Shown: positions 26,684 to 35,899 of the stretch, piece by piece
Layout: each line of letters begins with the position of its first letter
How positions within the stretch are numbered: the stretch's first letter is position 1
Assembly (NCBI RefSeq): GCF_013322225.1
Contig: NZ_JAAMFB010000018.1
Location: forward strand, 1 to 64,000
Length of the DNA: 64,000 bases
Reading direction: 5' to 3'
Origin: Agrobacterium larrymoorei
GTDB taxonomy: Bacteria; Pseudomonadota; Alphaproteobacteria; Rhizobiales; Rhizobiaceae
Notes under the pieces: model-generated
What the model was told of the DNA's origin: nothing
Databases searched by the model: none
Seen by the model: only the letters and a program-made list of their open reading frames with translations
Program-made: the position numbers and the translations under genes

Positions 26684-29401
26684 ATGGAAAAAAGTCTGAC
26701 GCGTTACATATGGACGCATACGAAGCGCCAGCAGCTTTACATTCTGCTGATCGTCGCCTTGTCCATGATACCCTATTTTCTGGCGTTCGATCTTCCCAAG
26801 CAGATCGTCAACGGACCCATTCAGGGCGACGGCTTCGAAGGCGCGAGCGCAACGCAGCTGTTCATGCACCTCACGGTGGACATTCCCTATCTCGGAACGA
26901 TCACCCTTTTTCCGGGCATCGAACTGGACCGCATGTCGACGCTGATGGGGCTTAGCCTGACGTTTCTTGCGCTCGTCATCGTCAACGGCCTCTTCAAATA
27001 CTATATCAATACCTACAAGGGCCGCCTCGGGGAGCGCCTGCTTCGCCGTATCCGCTTCGAACTGATCGACCGGATCCTGCTGTTTCCACCTTCTCACTTC
27101 AAGCGGGTGAAGGGCGCGGAAATCTCCAGCATGATCAAGGACGAGGTCGAGCCTATGGGTGGCTTTACCGGAGACGCCTTCGTTCAACCCGCGCTTCTTG
27201 GCGGACAGGCGCTTGCCGCGCTGTTCTTCATCCTCATCCAGAACTTCTGGCTGGGTCTGATCGCCGCCTTCATGGCGGCCATCCAGGTCGGTATCATTCC
27301 GAAGATGCGCCGCCGCCTGATCGATCTCGGTCGCCAACGGCAATTGACCGCAAGACAGCTTGCAGGTCGCATCGGTGAAATGGTCGAGGGCATCGGCACC
27401 ATTCACGCCTATGATACATCCAATTACGAGCGTGCGGACGCGGCCCACCGTCTGGGTGAAATGTTCAAGATCCGTTACGACCTCTATCAGTGGAAGTTTC
27501 TGGTCAAGTTCATCAACAATTTCCTGGCCCAGCTGACGCCGTTCTTCTTCTATGCGCTTGGTGGTTATCTGACGCTACGCGGCAGCCTCGATGTCGGTCA
27601 GCTGGTGGCCGTCATCAATGCCTACAAGGAGCTTCCCGGCCCGCTGAAGGAGCTGATAGACTGGGATCAGGCGCGGCAGGACGTGCAGGTCAAATACGAA
27701 CAGGTCTTCGAACAGTTCGATAGCCCGAGCATGATCGATCCGAAGATTCAGGCCGTTTCCGCAGCCTCTGCTGCCGCAATCGCGGGCCCGATCGTGATCC
27801 AGGGTCTCTCGCTGGACGATGACAGCGGCACGCGGTTGCTGGATCAGGCCAACCTGACCATCAATCCCGGAGAAACGATTGCCGTCGTCGGCAGCGCGGG
27901 TGGGGAAGCGCTGGCCGATGCGCTGGGGCGCACGCTCTGGCCGACATCGGGAAAGATTTCCATCGGCGATATCGACCTGCACGAACTGCCGGAATCCGTC
28001 ACCGGTCGACGTATCTCCTACGTATCCGCCGAAACCTATTTTTTCCATGCAAGCCTGAAAGACAACCTGCTTTACGGCCTCAAGCACGCCCCTCTCAAGC
28101 CCAGGGAATACGAAGGCAAGGAGCTGGAACATCGCAACTGGGAAATCCGCGAGGCCAAGCTGGCGGAAAACCCGGATATCGACGTGCATAGCGACTGGAT
28201 CGACTATGAAGCGAGCCCCGCCGGCAGTGACGAACAGGAGCGCTTCCTCAAGGGCATGCTCGATGTTCTGGACACGGTGCAGCTTTCACCGGACATTCTC
28301 GAATTTGCACTGCGCTCCACCATCGATCCCCTGAACGACCTGCATCTCGCCGCCCGCATCGTCGAGTTGCGCCAGGTGTTGCGAAGCGAGATGGAACGGG
28401 AAAACCTGAGCGGCCTCATCGTGCCGTTCGAGCCCAACAGCTACAACACCGAAGCGACGGTGGGTGAGAACATCCTGTTCGGCACCATGCGCGATGCATC
28501 GACCACCAGCCGCGAGATTATCCAGAGCGACTATTTCCGCTCGCTGATGCGGGAGACAGGCCTTTCGACCACGCTTTTCGATATGGGTTACGCGATTGCG
28601 GAAAACATCGTGGACATTTTCAGCGACCTGCCTCCGGACCACCCGCTGTTCCAGCAACTGACCTTCATGACCGCGGATGAAATTCCGACTTATCAGCAGA
28701 TGTTGCAGCGACTTCAAGGCAAGGGCTATGGTGATGCGACGGAGGCTGAACGGCGCGCCATGCTGCGGCTCAGCTTCTTCTACATCGAACCGCGCCAGCG
28801 TCTCGGTCTCCTGTCGGATGACGTGATGAACCGGATCGTGGAAGTGCGTCACATGTTCTATGAAAAAATGCCGGATGAGCTTCGTAACCTGATCGAGCCT
28901 TACGATCCGGACAAGTACGCCACGTCCACGAGCCTGCTCGACAACATTCTTTTCGGCAAGATCAGCCACCGCTACACGGATGCCTCGCGACGCATCACGC
29001 GCATCGTGGCGGATGCGATGCACAAGCAGGGCCTCTATGAACGCGTGCTGGCGGTCGGGCTGGAATTCAATCTGGGCGCAGGCGGAAAACGCCTCGGCCC
29101 GTTGCAGCGGCAGAAGCTCAATCTGGCGCGCGCACTTATCCGCCGCTCTGACTATTATATCCTCAATCGCCCGCTCCCCGGGCTCGATCACAGACTGCAA
29201 CAGGAAATCGTCGACAATGTCTTCGCCTTTCTGCGGCAAGACGGAGCAAACCCGACGATCATGTGGGTGCTGTCCAACCCGGCGCTGGCGAAAATGTTTG
29301 ACCGCGTTATCGTCGTCGCGCAGGCGTGTGTTGTCGCAGACGGAACATACGAGACTCTTGTGGAAGAAAACGGTACATTCAAGGAAATGATTGCGGCTTA
29401 A
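26684..29401 (+). CDS. ABC-exporter-like protein with a degenerate, expanded nucleotide-binding domain
   Basis: A 905-residue protein. Residues 1-330 form a six-helix exporter-type membrane domain. The fused ATPase domain keeps its overall order but has lost key residues: the Walker A lysine is A409 (GSAGGEAL, 403-410), the signature is LGPLQ (804-808) not LSGGQ, and the Walker B end reads N828-R829 where Asp-Glu is expected. About 400 residues separate Walker A from the signature instead of about 100. The insert holds two similar blocks of about 44 residues (557-600 and 716-758), each ending in NILFG, and a related LLYG block at 460-465. It probably does not hydrolyse ATP in the usual way. 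No intact partner ATPase lies beside it. Confidence 0.88.
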   Translation: MEKSLTRYIWTHTKRQQLYILLIVALSMIPYFLAFDLPKQIVNGPIQGDGFEGASATQLFMHLTVDIPYLGTITLFPGIELDRMSTLMGLSLTFLALVIVNGLFKYYINTYKGRLGERLLRRIRFELIDRILLFPPSHFKRVKGAEISSMIKDEVEPMGGFTGDAFVQPALLGGQALAALFFILIQNFWLGLIAAFMAAIQVGIIPKMRRRLIDLGRQRQLTARQLAGRIGEMVEGIGTIHAYDTSNYERADAAHRLGEMFKIRYDLYQWKFLVKFINNFLAQLTPFFFYALGGYLTLRGSLDVGQLVAVINAYKELPGPLKELIDWDQARQDVQVKYEQVFEQFDSPSMIDPKIQAVSAASAAAIAGPIVIQGLSLDDDSGTRLLDQANLTINPGETIAVVGSAGGEALADALGRTLWPTSGKISIGDIDLHELPESVTGRRISYVSAETYFFHASLKDNLLYGLKHAPLKPREYEGKELEHRNWEIREAKLAENPDIDVHSDWIDYEASPAGSDEQERFLKGMLDVLDTVQLSPDILEFALRSTIDPLNDLHLAARIVELRQVLRSEMERENLSGLIVPFEPNSYNTEATVGENILFGTMRDASTTSREIIQSDYFRSLMRETGLSTTLFDMGYAIAENIVDIFSDLPPDHPLFQQLTFMTADEIPTYQQMLQRLQGKGYGDATEAERRAMLRLSFFYIEPRQRLGLLSDDVMNRIVEVRHMFYEKMPDELRNLIEPYDPDKYATSTSLLDNILFGKISHRYTDASRRITRIVADAMHKQGLYERVLAVGLEFNLGAGGKRLGPLQRQKLNLARALIRRSDYYILNRPLPGLDHRLQQEIVDNVFAFLRQDGANPTIMWVLSNPALAKMFDRVIVVAQACVVADGTYETLVEENGTFKEMIAA

Positions 29402-29447
29402 GCTATGCGTCGCATTCAGACTAGGGAAACACCAACAGGACAAGGCG

Positions 29448-29900
29448 ATGCTTCTCAAAGATGAAATTCAGATGCTGAAGCGTGTTCCATTCTTTAGCGA
29501 GATGGAACCGTCGAAACTCAAACTTCTCGCCTTCGCATCGGATCGCGTTTCCTACCGCTCCGGCGACGAGTTGTTCCGGCAGGGCGATCTCGGCGATGCC
29601 GCCTATGTGCTGTTGACGGGCAAGGTGGACGTCCTGATCGACTCGCCAGCGGGTCAGATAAAGCTCACGGAAATGAGCGGCAACGCCATCGTCGGTGAAA
29701 TCGCCATCCTCTGCGATAGCGTGAGAACGGCGACCGTCATAGCATCCACTGAGGTGGAGGCGCTGCGGATCGGCAAGGAGCAGTTCTTCAAGTTGATGTC
29801 CGACTTCCCGGATGTTACGATCAAGGTCATGCGGGTTCTGGCCGAGCGACTGACCCAGACGACCACCGAACTCAGCAAAGCCAGATCGCTTTCGTTATAA
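29448..29900 (+). CDS. Stand-alone cyclic-nucleotide-binding domain protein
   Basis: A 150-residue cytosolic protein made only of a cNMP-binding domain (Crp-type) without helix-turn-helix. The phosphate-binding cassette is recognisable as GEIAILCDSVRTATVIA, with the Glu and Arg that contact cyclic nucleotide ribose and phosphate. The ATG at 29448 follows AGGACAAGG. It lies 46 bases after the degenerate ABC gene and two genes before a CyaC-like cyclase, so it may be the cAMP-sensing partner of one of them; this is inference. Confidence 0.88.
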   Translation: MLLKDEIQMLKRVPFFSEMEPSKLKLLAFASDRVSYRSGDELFRQGDLGDAAYVLLTGKVDVLIDSPAGQIKLTEMSGNAIVGEIAILCDSVRTATVIASTEVEALRIGKEQFFKLMSDFPDVTIKVMRVLAERLTQTTTELSKARSLSL

Positions 29901-30102
29901 TATGCGCAATACTCTTCTCGAACGACGGTTGAGCAAAAGAAAAATAAAAGTGGCGCGACTGTAATAAAACTGAAATGCTGCATGGCTTAGTAGGGCGCGG
30001 TAGAACATCGCCGCGCAAATTGGAGCAACGGCAGCAGAAAACAAGAACGGAGCCTATCGGAGGAAAGCTTGAAGGGGTTACCGTTACAGGTTGGGGTGTA
30101 TT

Positions 30103-30963
30103 ATGGCGTTGAAGTCCGACACCGAGCGTCGGGACAATAAGCAGGAATTCCGCGTAAAGATCTGGGGAGCAAGGGGAACGCTGCCCGTATCAGGAGAGAA
30201 ATTCCAGAAATACGGTGGCAACACGATCTGCATCGAGGTTCGATGCGGCGATCACGTTCTGCTTTTCGATGCCGGTTCCGGCCTGCAACCCGCAGGTATG
30301 GCGCTCAGAGCCGAAGGCGTGACGAACGTCGACCTGTTCTTTTCGCACTGCCACTACGACCACATCATTGGTTTTCCCTATTTCAAGCCCTTCTTCAAAC
30401 AGGAAAACGATATCCGTATCTGGTCCGGCCACCTTGCGGGACAGAAAACGACCCGCCAGATGCTGCGCGAATTCATGAGCCCGCCGTGGTTTCCGGCACC
30501 TCTCGATATTTGCTGCGCCCATATCGGCACTCAGGATTTCGAAGCAGAAGACACGCTTTCCGTTCATCCCGAGCTTTCGATAAGGACGGGTCTGCTGAAC
30601 CACCCCGGCAAAGCCATCGGCTACCGGATCGACTGGCAGGGTCGCAGTCTGGCGATTATCACCGATACGGAACATGAGCCCGGCAAGCTGGACAAGGCGG
30701 TGCTGAAGCTGATCGAAGACGTCGATCTTTTCCTCTATGACGCAAGCTTCTCCGATGCGGAGATGGAGCTTTACAAGGGCTATGGTCACTCGTCATGGCA
30801 GCAGGGCATAAGGCTGGCGAAAACGGCCAACGCGAAGAATATCGGCTTCATTCATCACGCTCCGTTCCGGACCGATGAGGAACTCGACCAGATCGATGCC
30901 GATGCCCGCAAGGAATTCGACGGGGCTTTTGCTGCCTATGATGGTCAAACGATAGATTTGTGA
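30103..30963 (+). CDS. MBL-fold metallohydrolase, possible cyclic-nucleotide phosphodiesterase
   Basis: A 286-residue metallo-beta-lactamase-fold hydrolase with the metal motif H82-C-H84-Y-D86-H87 and the early strand KIWGARGTLPVSG plus YGGNTICIEV seen in PhnP/RNase Z-like and class II phosphodiesterase relatives. No signal peptide. The ATG at 30103 follows GGGG; a TTG at 30091 is possible. It lies between a cNMP-binding protein and an adenylate cyclase, so hydrolysis of cAMP is an attractive but untested substrate guess; RNA or other phosphodiesters are alternatives. Confidence 0.85.
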   Translation: MALKSDTERRDNKQEFRVKIWGARGTLPVSGEKFQKYGGNTICIEVRCGDHVLLFDAGSGLQPAGMALRAEGVTNVDLFFSHCHYDHIIGFPYFKPFFKQENDIRIWSGHLAGQKTTRQMLREFMSPPWFPAPLDICCAHIGTQDFEAEDTLSVHPELSIRTGLLNHPGKAIGYRIDWQGRSLAIITDTEHEPGKLDKAVLKLIEDVDLFLYDASFSDAEMELYKGYGHSSWQQGIRLAKTANAKNIGFIHHAPFRTDEELDQIDADARKEFDGAFAAYDGQTIDL

Positions 30964-31056
30964 TCTCTCCGGCTGGTCGCTTCGCTTTGCGCGGTACCGG
31001 AGATTTGATCGGTTATCGACAAATGAAAGCCTTATTGTCTTTGGCATTCTGGCATC

Positions 31057-31077
31057 TGCTGCGCTATGTGCGCAGCA
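31057..31077 (+). other. Perfect 8-bp stem-loop upstream of the cyclase gene
   Basis: TGCTGCGC (31057-31064) and GCGCAGCA (31070-31077) are perfectly complementary around a five-base loop, about 100 bases before the cyclase ATG. No T-run follows, so an operator or an mRNA structure is likelier than a terminator. Confidence 0.4.
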
Positions 31078-31175
31078 ATACTGAAAATCATATCCAAGAC
31101 GACTCGGTGAGCTCCCTTATTACCAGGGCAGTGCATCAAAGAGACTGCTGATCCTGTTTAAGCCGGAGATAATGT

Positions 31176-32834
31176 ATGGCGCAATTCGTGTCGGAGACTA
31201 CGTTGAGGCGCGTGCGTCTGCTCTCCGGCCTTGTCATGCTATCCTTCGTCGCAACGCATCTTTCCAACCATGCATTGGCATTGATTTCCGTCGACACCGC
31301 CGAATATGGGCGCATGTGGTTTACGCTGGTGTGGCTCAACCCCATCAGCAGCATCATACTTTACGGCTCCGTCCTAACGCACCTCATTCTGGTGCTGCGC
31401 TCGATATATCTGCGGCAAACCCTTCGTATGCCGCTTCGGGAAGCGCTTCAGATCATCGCCGGACTGATGATCCCCTATCTCATCATTGACCACGCTGGCA
31501 GCATCCGTCTCTCCCGCGTGCTGTTCGGGATCGACACCAGTTACGAGATCGTCATCTACAATTACTGGATTCGAAATCCACAACGCGGAATCTGGCAAAG
31601 CACGGCGCTGCTGGTGGTATGGTTTCACGGCTGTCTCGGCGTGTTTTTCTGGCTCCGCTATCGTGACTGGTACAAGAGGGTGTCCCCCTACCTCCTGACG
31701 GTTGCCGTCCTGCTGCCTATTCTCGCCCTTTTGGGTTTCAGCGATGCAGGCCGGGCGATGGAGTACAATCCCCCGCCACCGCACATCCGCCCCACCAATC
31801 AGGCTTCTGTGGATACCCGCGTCGGGACTTATACCGACATCATGAAAGGCCTTTTCGGTGGATCGGTGCTACTGGTTTTCGCCATGCGTGGAGTGCGAAG
31901 CTGGCGGCGACGCTCGAGCGCCATCGAAGTCCGCTATGATCACGGCGCACTGGTTCGAGCACCCCTGGGTCTCAGCGTGCTCGAAGCAAGCCGCCTCGGC
32001 GGAGTTTCGCATTTTTCCGCGTGTGGAGGAAAAGGGCGCTGTTCGACCTGTCGCGTCAGAATCCTTGGGAGCGATGGCCCCCTGCCCGCGCCCTCATCGA
32101 TGGAAAGTGCGACGCTTCAACGTATCCACGCAGATTCCGATGTAAGACTGGGGTGCCAGCTTCGACCGAAACACGGGCTGAATGTCGCGCTGCTTCTGGC
32201 ATCGAAGCAACAGGCCGATATTCCAGCAAGAGACGAACCTATTCGACCCGGTCGCGAAGAAGACATCGCCGTGCTCTTCTGCGATCTTCGCAATTTCACA
32301 GCTATTTCCGAGGCGCGCCTGCCTTACGATATGGTCTTTCTGCTGAACCGTTACTTCACTGTCGTCGGTCAGGCAGTGGAGCAGGCGGGCGGCCGGCTGG
32401 ACAAGTTCATCGGAGACGGCGCAATGGCGTTGTTCGGGCTTGAGGGTAACAAGGAGACTGCCAGCCGCGACGCCATGAAAGCTGCGGCGCATATCCTTCG
32501 CTCGATAGAAGAACTGAACGAAGAGTTGGAAAACCAGTTCGCCGTGCGCTTTCGCATTGTCATCGGCATTCACGCCGGGCCCTCCATCGTCGGCATCATG
32601 GGCTATGGCGCGGCCAAAAACCTGACCGCGATTGGTGATACCGTGAATGTGGCAAGCAGGCTTGAAACAGCTGCGAAGGAGTTCGGGACGTCGATCGTCA
32701 TCTCGGAACCGGCTATAATCCAGTCCGGGCAGGATACAGGCTCGCTGCAAAGCCGCACCATTCCCATCCGTGGACGCAGCTCCGAGATGAAGGTTTTCCT
32801 GATTTCCGAAGAGGAAAGCAGACGTTTCCTGTAG
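31176..32834 (+). CDS. cyaC: Membrane-anchored class III adenylate cyclase with ferredoxin domain (CyaC-like)
   Basis: A 552-residue three-part protein. Residues 1-240 hold about six membrane helices with several histidines (H28, H32 and others) suited to bind b hemes, like the fumarate-reductase-type diheme anchor. A 2Fe-2S ferredoxin domain follows with C283, C289, C292 (CGGKGRCSTC, a C-x5-C-x2-C spacing) and C327. The C-terminal cyclase domain has VLFCDLRNFT, FIGDGAMALFG and AIGDTVNVASRLE. This matches the redox- and quinone-responsive CyaC described in Sinorhizobium meliloti. It should make cAMP in response to respiratory redox state. The Shine-Dalgarno is GGAG. Confidence 0.9.
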   Translation: MAQFVSETTLRRVRLLSGLVMLSFVATHLSNHALALISVDTAEYGRMWFTLVWLNPISSIILYGSVLTHLILVLRSIYLRQTLRMPLREALQIIAGLMIPYLIIDHAGSIRLSRVLFGIDTSYEIVIYNYWIRNPQRGIWQSTALLVVWFHGCLGVFFWLRYRDWYKRVSPYLLTVAVLLPILALLGFSDAGRAMEYNPPPPHIRPTNQASVDTRVGTYTDIMKGLFGGSVLLVFAMRGVRSWRRRSSAIEVRYDHGALVRAPLGLSVLEASRLGGVSHFSACGGKGRCSTCRVRILGSDGPLPAPSSMESATLQRIHADSDVRLGCQLRPKHGLNVALLLASKQQADIPARDEPIRPGREEDIAVLFCDLRNFTAISEARLPYDMVFLLNRYFTVVGQAVEQAGGRLDKFIGDGAMALFGLEGNKETASRDAMKAAAHILRSIEELNEELENQFAVRFRIVIGIHAGPSIVGIMGYGAAKNLTAIGDTVNVASRLETAAKEFGTSIVISEPAIIQSGQDTGSLQSRTIPIRGRSSEMKVFLISEEESRRFL

Positions 32835-32837
32835 GCC

Positions 32838-33320
32838 TCAGATCTTGCGGTAAAGGAAGTATCTGTCCTGCGGCACCGATTGCGGAACCGGGATCGGGTT
32901 GAGGCTTGGCTCCAGCAAAGGAAGACCGCTGACGGCAATGCCGCCCGGCGCGAGCATGCCGGCCACAATCTGCGGCAGCCATGTCAGCGTAATAGCGTCC
33001 TTCTCGTCGTAACCGGTGCCGATATCGGCATGAACGAGGGCGGCACCGATACCGATATAGGCGCGGGCGGTCTGGTCGATTTCGCCCAGCACCAGATTGC
33101 CTTCCTCCGGCACGGAGGATGCATGCGCGCCCATCGCCCTGTCGAAAGCGACGATACGGCGGTCTGGAAAGAGTTCGCGCAAATGATTGAAGGTCCGTCC
33201 GTTGCCGAGACCGATTTCCATGACTGGACCTTCGTCCGAAAGATCGAGATCACCGTGGACATGGTTGAGAATGTCGCGTTGCGCGCTGAGGCGGCGAATG
33301 AAGCTGTCCAGTCTGCTCAT
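32838..33320 (-). CDS. Class I SAM-dependent methyltransferase-like protein
   Basis: A 160-residue protein with the glycine-rich SAM motif VMEIGLGNGRTF and a following acidic residue in VAFDRAMGAH. It ends three bases from the convergent cyclase gene. The substrate is unknown; it lies 13 bases after a nucleotide-sugar dehydrogenase on the same strand and may be co-transcribed with it. Confidence 0.82.
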   Translation of the reverse strand: MSRLDSFIRRLSAQRDILNHVHGDLDLSDEGPVMEIGLGNGRTFNHLRELFPDRRIVAFDRAMGAHASSVPEEGNLVLGEIDQTARAYIGIGAALVHADIGTGYDEKDAITLTWLPQIVAGMLAPGGIAVSGLPLLEPSLNPIPVPQSVPQDRYFLYRKI

Positions 33321-33333
33321 GAATGAGGCTCCA

Positions 33334-34695
33334 TCAGGCCTTTATGATGTGGGAAGCGGAAATACCACGCCGTGCAAAAGCATTGCGCGTATCGATGATC
33401 AGTGGTGCCCAATCGGCAAGCGCCTGATAGTCAATATTGTCGTGATCGGTCGCGACCAGAACGGCATCATAGGCAGCGATGCTGTCCCTGCCCCACTCGA
33501 CCGACTTCATGCCCATCAGATCGCTATAGTCGCGGGTTTTCGGAATTTCAGCCACGTAAGGGTCGAAGAAGGAGGGGTTGCCGCCACGCTCGAGAATAAG
33601 TTCGATCAGCTTGAGCGACGGGCTTTCGCGAATATCCGGTACGTTCTTCTTATAGGCGAGACCCACGATCAGCACCTTGGAACGACTGAGCGCCTTGCCC
33701 TGATGAAGATCCAGTGCTTCCGCCAGACGCCCGATGACGTGGCGCGGCATGGCTGTGTTGATCTGCCCCGCAAGCTCGATGAAGCGGGTCGGCAGTTCAT
33801 ATTCCTTGGATTTCCAGGTCAGATAGAAAGGATCGATGGGAATGCAATGTCCGCCTAATCCCGGTCCCGGATAGAACGGCATGAAACCGAAGGGCTTGGT
33901 TTTCGCCGCATCGATGACTTCCCATATGTCGATACCCATCGCCTCGTAGACGACCTTCAATTCATTGACGAGCGCGATATTGACGGCGCGGAAGACGTTT
34001 TCGGTTATCTTCACCGCTTCCGCCGTCGCATTGGTCGAAACAGGGATGACCGTTTTGACGACCGCTCCGTAGAACGATGTCATCAGTTCGGACGCATCGG
34101 ACCCATCACCGGCAACAACCTTTGGAATGGTCGAAGTCTGGAAATCGCGGTTGCCGGGGTCTTCCCGCTCCGGCGAGAAACCGAGGAAAAAGTCCTCCGC
34201 GGATTTCAGCCCGGTCTTTTCGAGGATGGTCTTGACCACGCCATCGGTCGTGCCGGGGTATGTGGTGGATTCCAGGACCACAAGCTGTCCCGGGCGAAGT
34301 GTTTTGGCGATTTCGCGGCAGGTGTTTTCGACATAGGAAAGGTCGGGATCGCGATATTTCGTCAGCGGGGTTGGAACGCAGATGGCGATCACATCGCAAT
34401 CGCCAAGTTTCGAGAAATCGCAGGTCGCTTCGAAGGTTGCGTTATCGCAGGCCGTTTTCAGGATGTCGTCAGGCACCGCTTCGATGTAGCTTTTGCGCGC
34501 CTCGATCGCCGTGATCTTGGCCGGATCGATATCGAAACCCGTCACACGGAAGCCGGCATTGGCAATCGTCATGGCAAGCGGAAGGCCGACATAGCCGAGG
34601 CCGATGACGCCCGCTCTGGCTTTTCTGGACTGGATGAGTTCGAGAAGTTTTGGTGCGTTTTGAGAGGAAGTCAAAGCGTTTTGCGCCCCGCGCAT
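33334..34695 (-). CDS. Nucleotide-sugar 6-dehydrogenase (UDP-GlcNAc/ManNAc/GalNAc type)
   Basis: Four-electron dehydrogenase of 453 residues that oxidises the C6 of a UDP-sugar to a uronic acid, supplying acidic sugars for surface polysaccharide. It has the NAD motif GVIGLGYVGLPLA and the catalytic cysteine C284 in GLGGHCIPIDPFY. That last motif is more like WbpA/WecC/TviB enzymes for N-acetylated sugars than UDP-glucose dehydrogenase. The specificity call is tentative. It is divergent from a glycosyltransferase-deacetylase pair. Confidence 0.92.
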   Translation of the reverse strand: MRGAQNALTSSQNAPKLLELIQSRKARAGVIGLGYVGLPLAMTIANAGFRVTGFDIDPAKITAIEARKSYIEAVPDDILKTACDNATFEATCDFSKLGDCDVIAICVPTPLTKYRDPDLSYVENTCREIAKTLRPGQLVVLESTTYPGTTDGVVKTILEKTGLKSAEDFFLGFSPEREDPGNRDFQTSTIPKVVAGDGSDASELMTSFYGAVVKTVIPVSTNATAEAVKITENVFRAVNIALVNELKVVYEAMGIDIWEVIDAAKTKPFGFMPFYPGPGLGGHCIPIDPFYLTWKSKEYELPTRFIELAGQINTAMPRHVIGRLAEALDLHQGKALSRSKVLIVGLAYKKNVPDIRESPSLKLIELILERGGNPSFFDPYVAEIPKTRDYSDLMGMKSVEWGRDSIAAYDAVLVATDHDNIDYQALADWAPLIIDTRNAFARRGISASHIIKA

Positions 34696-34801
34696 GAATA
34701 AGAGATGTTCATCAGTTGGGCGAGAACACCCGCACTGTCAAGGTTGGGCCGGTTCAAATTCCGGTTGACGAAGCGTTCAGCGCCAACGCAAAACTCACAT
34801 C

Positions 34802-35899
34802 ATGAAAATCGCCATCTATTGCCCGCTGAAATCTTCTTACCACCCCGTACCATCCGGCGACCGCCTGATGGCGCGGCTGTTGATGAAGGCGATGCGGATT
34901 TCAGGGCATGAGGTGGAGGTGGTGTCGGAGTTGCGGTCGTTTGTGCGCGAGCCGGATAGCGCTGAAGCGGACGATTTGCAGAGCAGGGCCGCTACGGAAA
35001 TCGACCGCATTTCAGCTTTGTGGAAAGCGGATGGAAAGCCGGATATCTGGTTTTGCTATCACCCCTATTACAAGGCGCTGGATTTGCTTGGACCGGAGCT
35101 TTGCAAGCGCTTCGGCCTGCCCTACGTGACGGCGGAGACCTCCTATTCCCCCAAACGAAACGCCACTGGCTGGGCAAATGTTCAGGCGAGTCTTTTGGAC
35201 GATCTGCGATTTGCTTCCAGCAATATCTGCTTCACCGAGCGCGACCGCGAAGGGCTGTCGAAGGCTGACGCAACAATTCGTACAGAGATGCTGCCGCCTT
35301 TCATCGATGCCTCTCTGTTCAAGGCAAAAGCACCAAATCCCGTTAGAAACCGGCTGGCGACCGTGGCCATGATGCGCGCTGGCGACAAGCTTAGCAGCTA
35401 CCGCGCACTGGCGGAAGCGCTGGCATTGTTACCCGATCATCTCGAATGGACGCTGGATATCGTCGGCGATGGGCCCGAAAGCGAGACAGTAAAGGGCCTG
35501 TTCAGCTCGATAAAGCCAAAACGCCTGATCTGGCATGGCGAGAAAACGGCTGAAGAAATCGCCGCCATTCTCTCTCAAGTCTCGCTTTATCTCTGGCCAG
35601 GTCATGGCGAGGCTTACGGTCTCGCCTACCTCGAAGCGCAGGCAGCGGGATTACCCATCATCGCGGAAAGAATCGCTGGCGTGCCGGAGGTCGTGATGGA
35701 TGGTGAAACGGGCGTCCTGACACCTCCCGGCGACCCGCAGGCCTACGCAACAGCTATTCAGGAACTGCTGCAGAACGATGCGAGGCGACAGGCCATGGCC
35801 GAAAAAGCCCACCATTTTGCCACCGTCGAACGCTCGCTGGACAAAGCGGCGGTCCGGCTAGACAACATTCTCAAAAGCGCGCAGGAGCGCCAGCCATGA
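34802..35899 (+). CDS. Glycosyltransferase family 4 protein
   Basis: A 365-residue GT-B fold protein with the C-terminal retaining-transferase motif GHGEAYGLAYLEAQAAGLPII and IVGDGPESETVKGL. It presumably adds a sugar from a nucleotide donor to a polysaccharide or lipid-linked acceptor on the cytoplasmic face. The Shine-Dalgarno is weak. It overlaps the deacetylase gene by four bases (ATGA), so the two act together. Confidence 0.9.
   Translation: MKIAIYCPLKSSYHPVPSGDRLMARLLMKAMRISGHEVEVVSELRSFVREPDSAEADDLQSRAATEIDRISALWKADGKPDIWFCYHPYYKALDLLGPELCKRFGLPYVTAETSYSPKRNATGWANVQASLLDDLRFASSNICFTERDREGLSKADATIRTEMLPPFIDASLFKAKAPNPVRNRLATVAMMRAGDKLSSYRALAEALALLPDHLEWTLDIVGDGPESETVKGLFSSIKPKRLIWHGEKTAEEIAAILSQVSLYLWPGHGEAYGLAYLEAQAAGLPIIAERIAGVPEVVMDGETGVLTPPGDPQAYATAIQELLQNDARRQAMAEKAHHFATVERSLDKAAVRLDNILKSAQERQP

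Noticed and set aside
26684-29401. Frameshift or pseudogene explanation for the odd ABC protein
   Set aside because: The frame is intact over 905 codons with normal codon use, and the insert contains ordered internal repeats, so decay is unlikely.
28286-29458. 390-codon minus-strand frame opposite the ABC-like gene
   Set aside because: Antisense of a protein with clear transporter helices and residual ABC order.
30069-30140. Possible 23-codon leader ORF from a TTG after GGAGGAAAG, overlapping the MBL gene start
   Set aside because: TTG start, very short and out of frame; could couple translation but evidence is too thin.
30966-31003. TCTCCGG/CCGGAGA inverted repeat after the MBL gene as a terminator
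   Set aside because: The loop is 24 bases and no real T-run follows.
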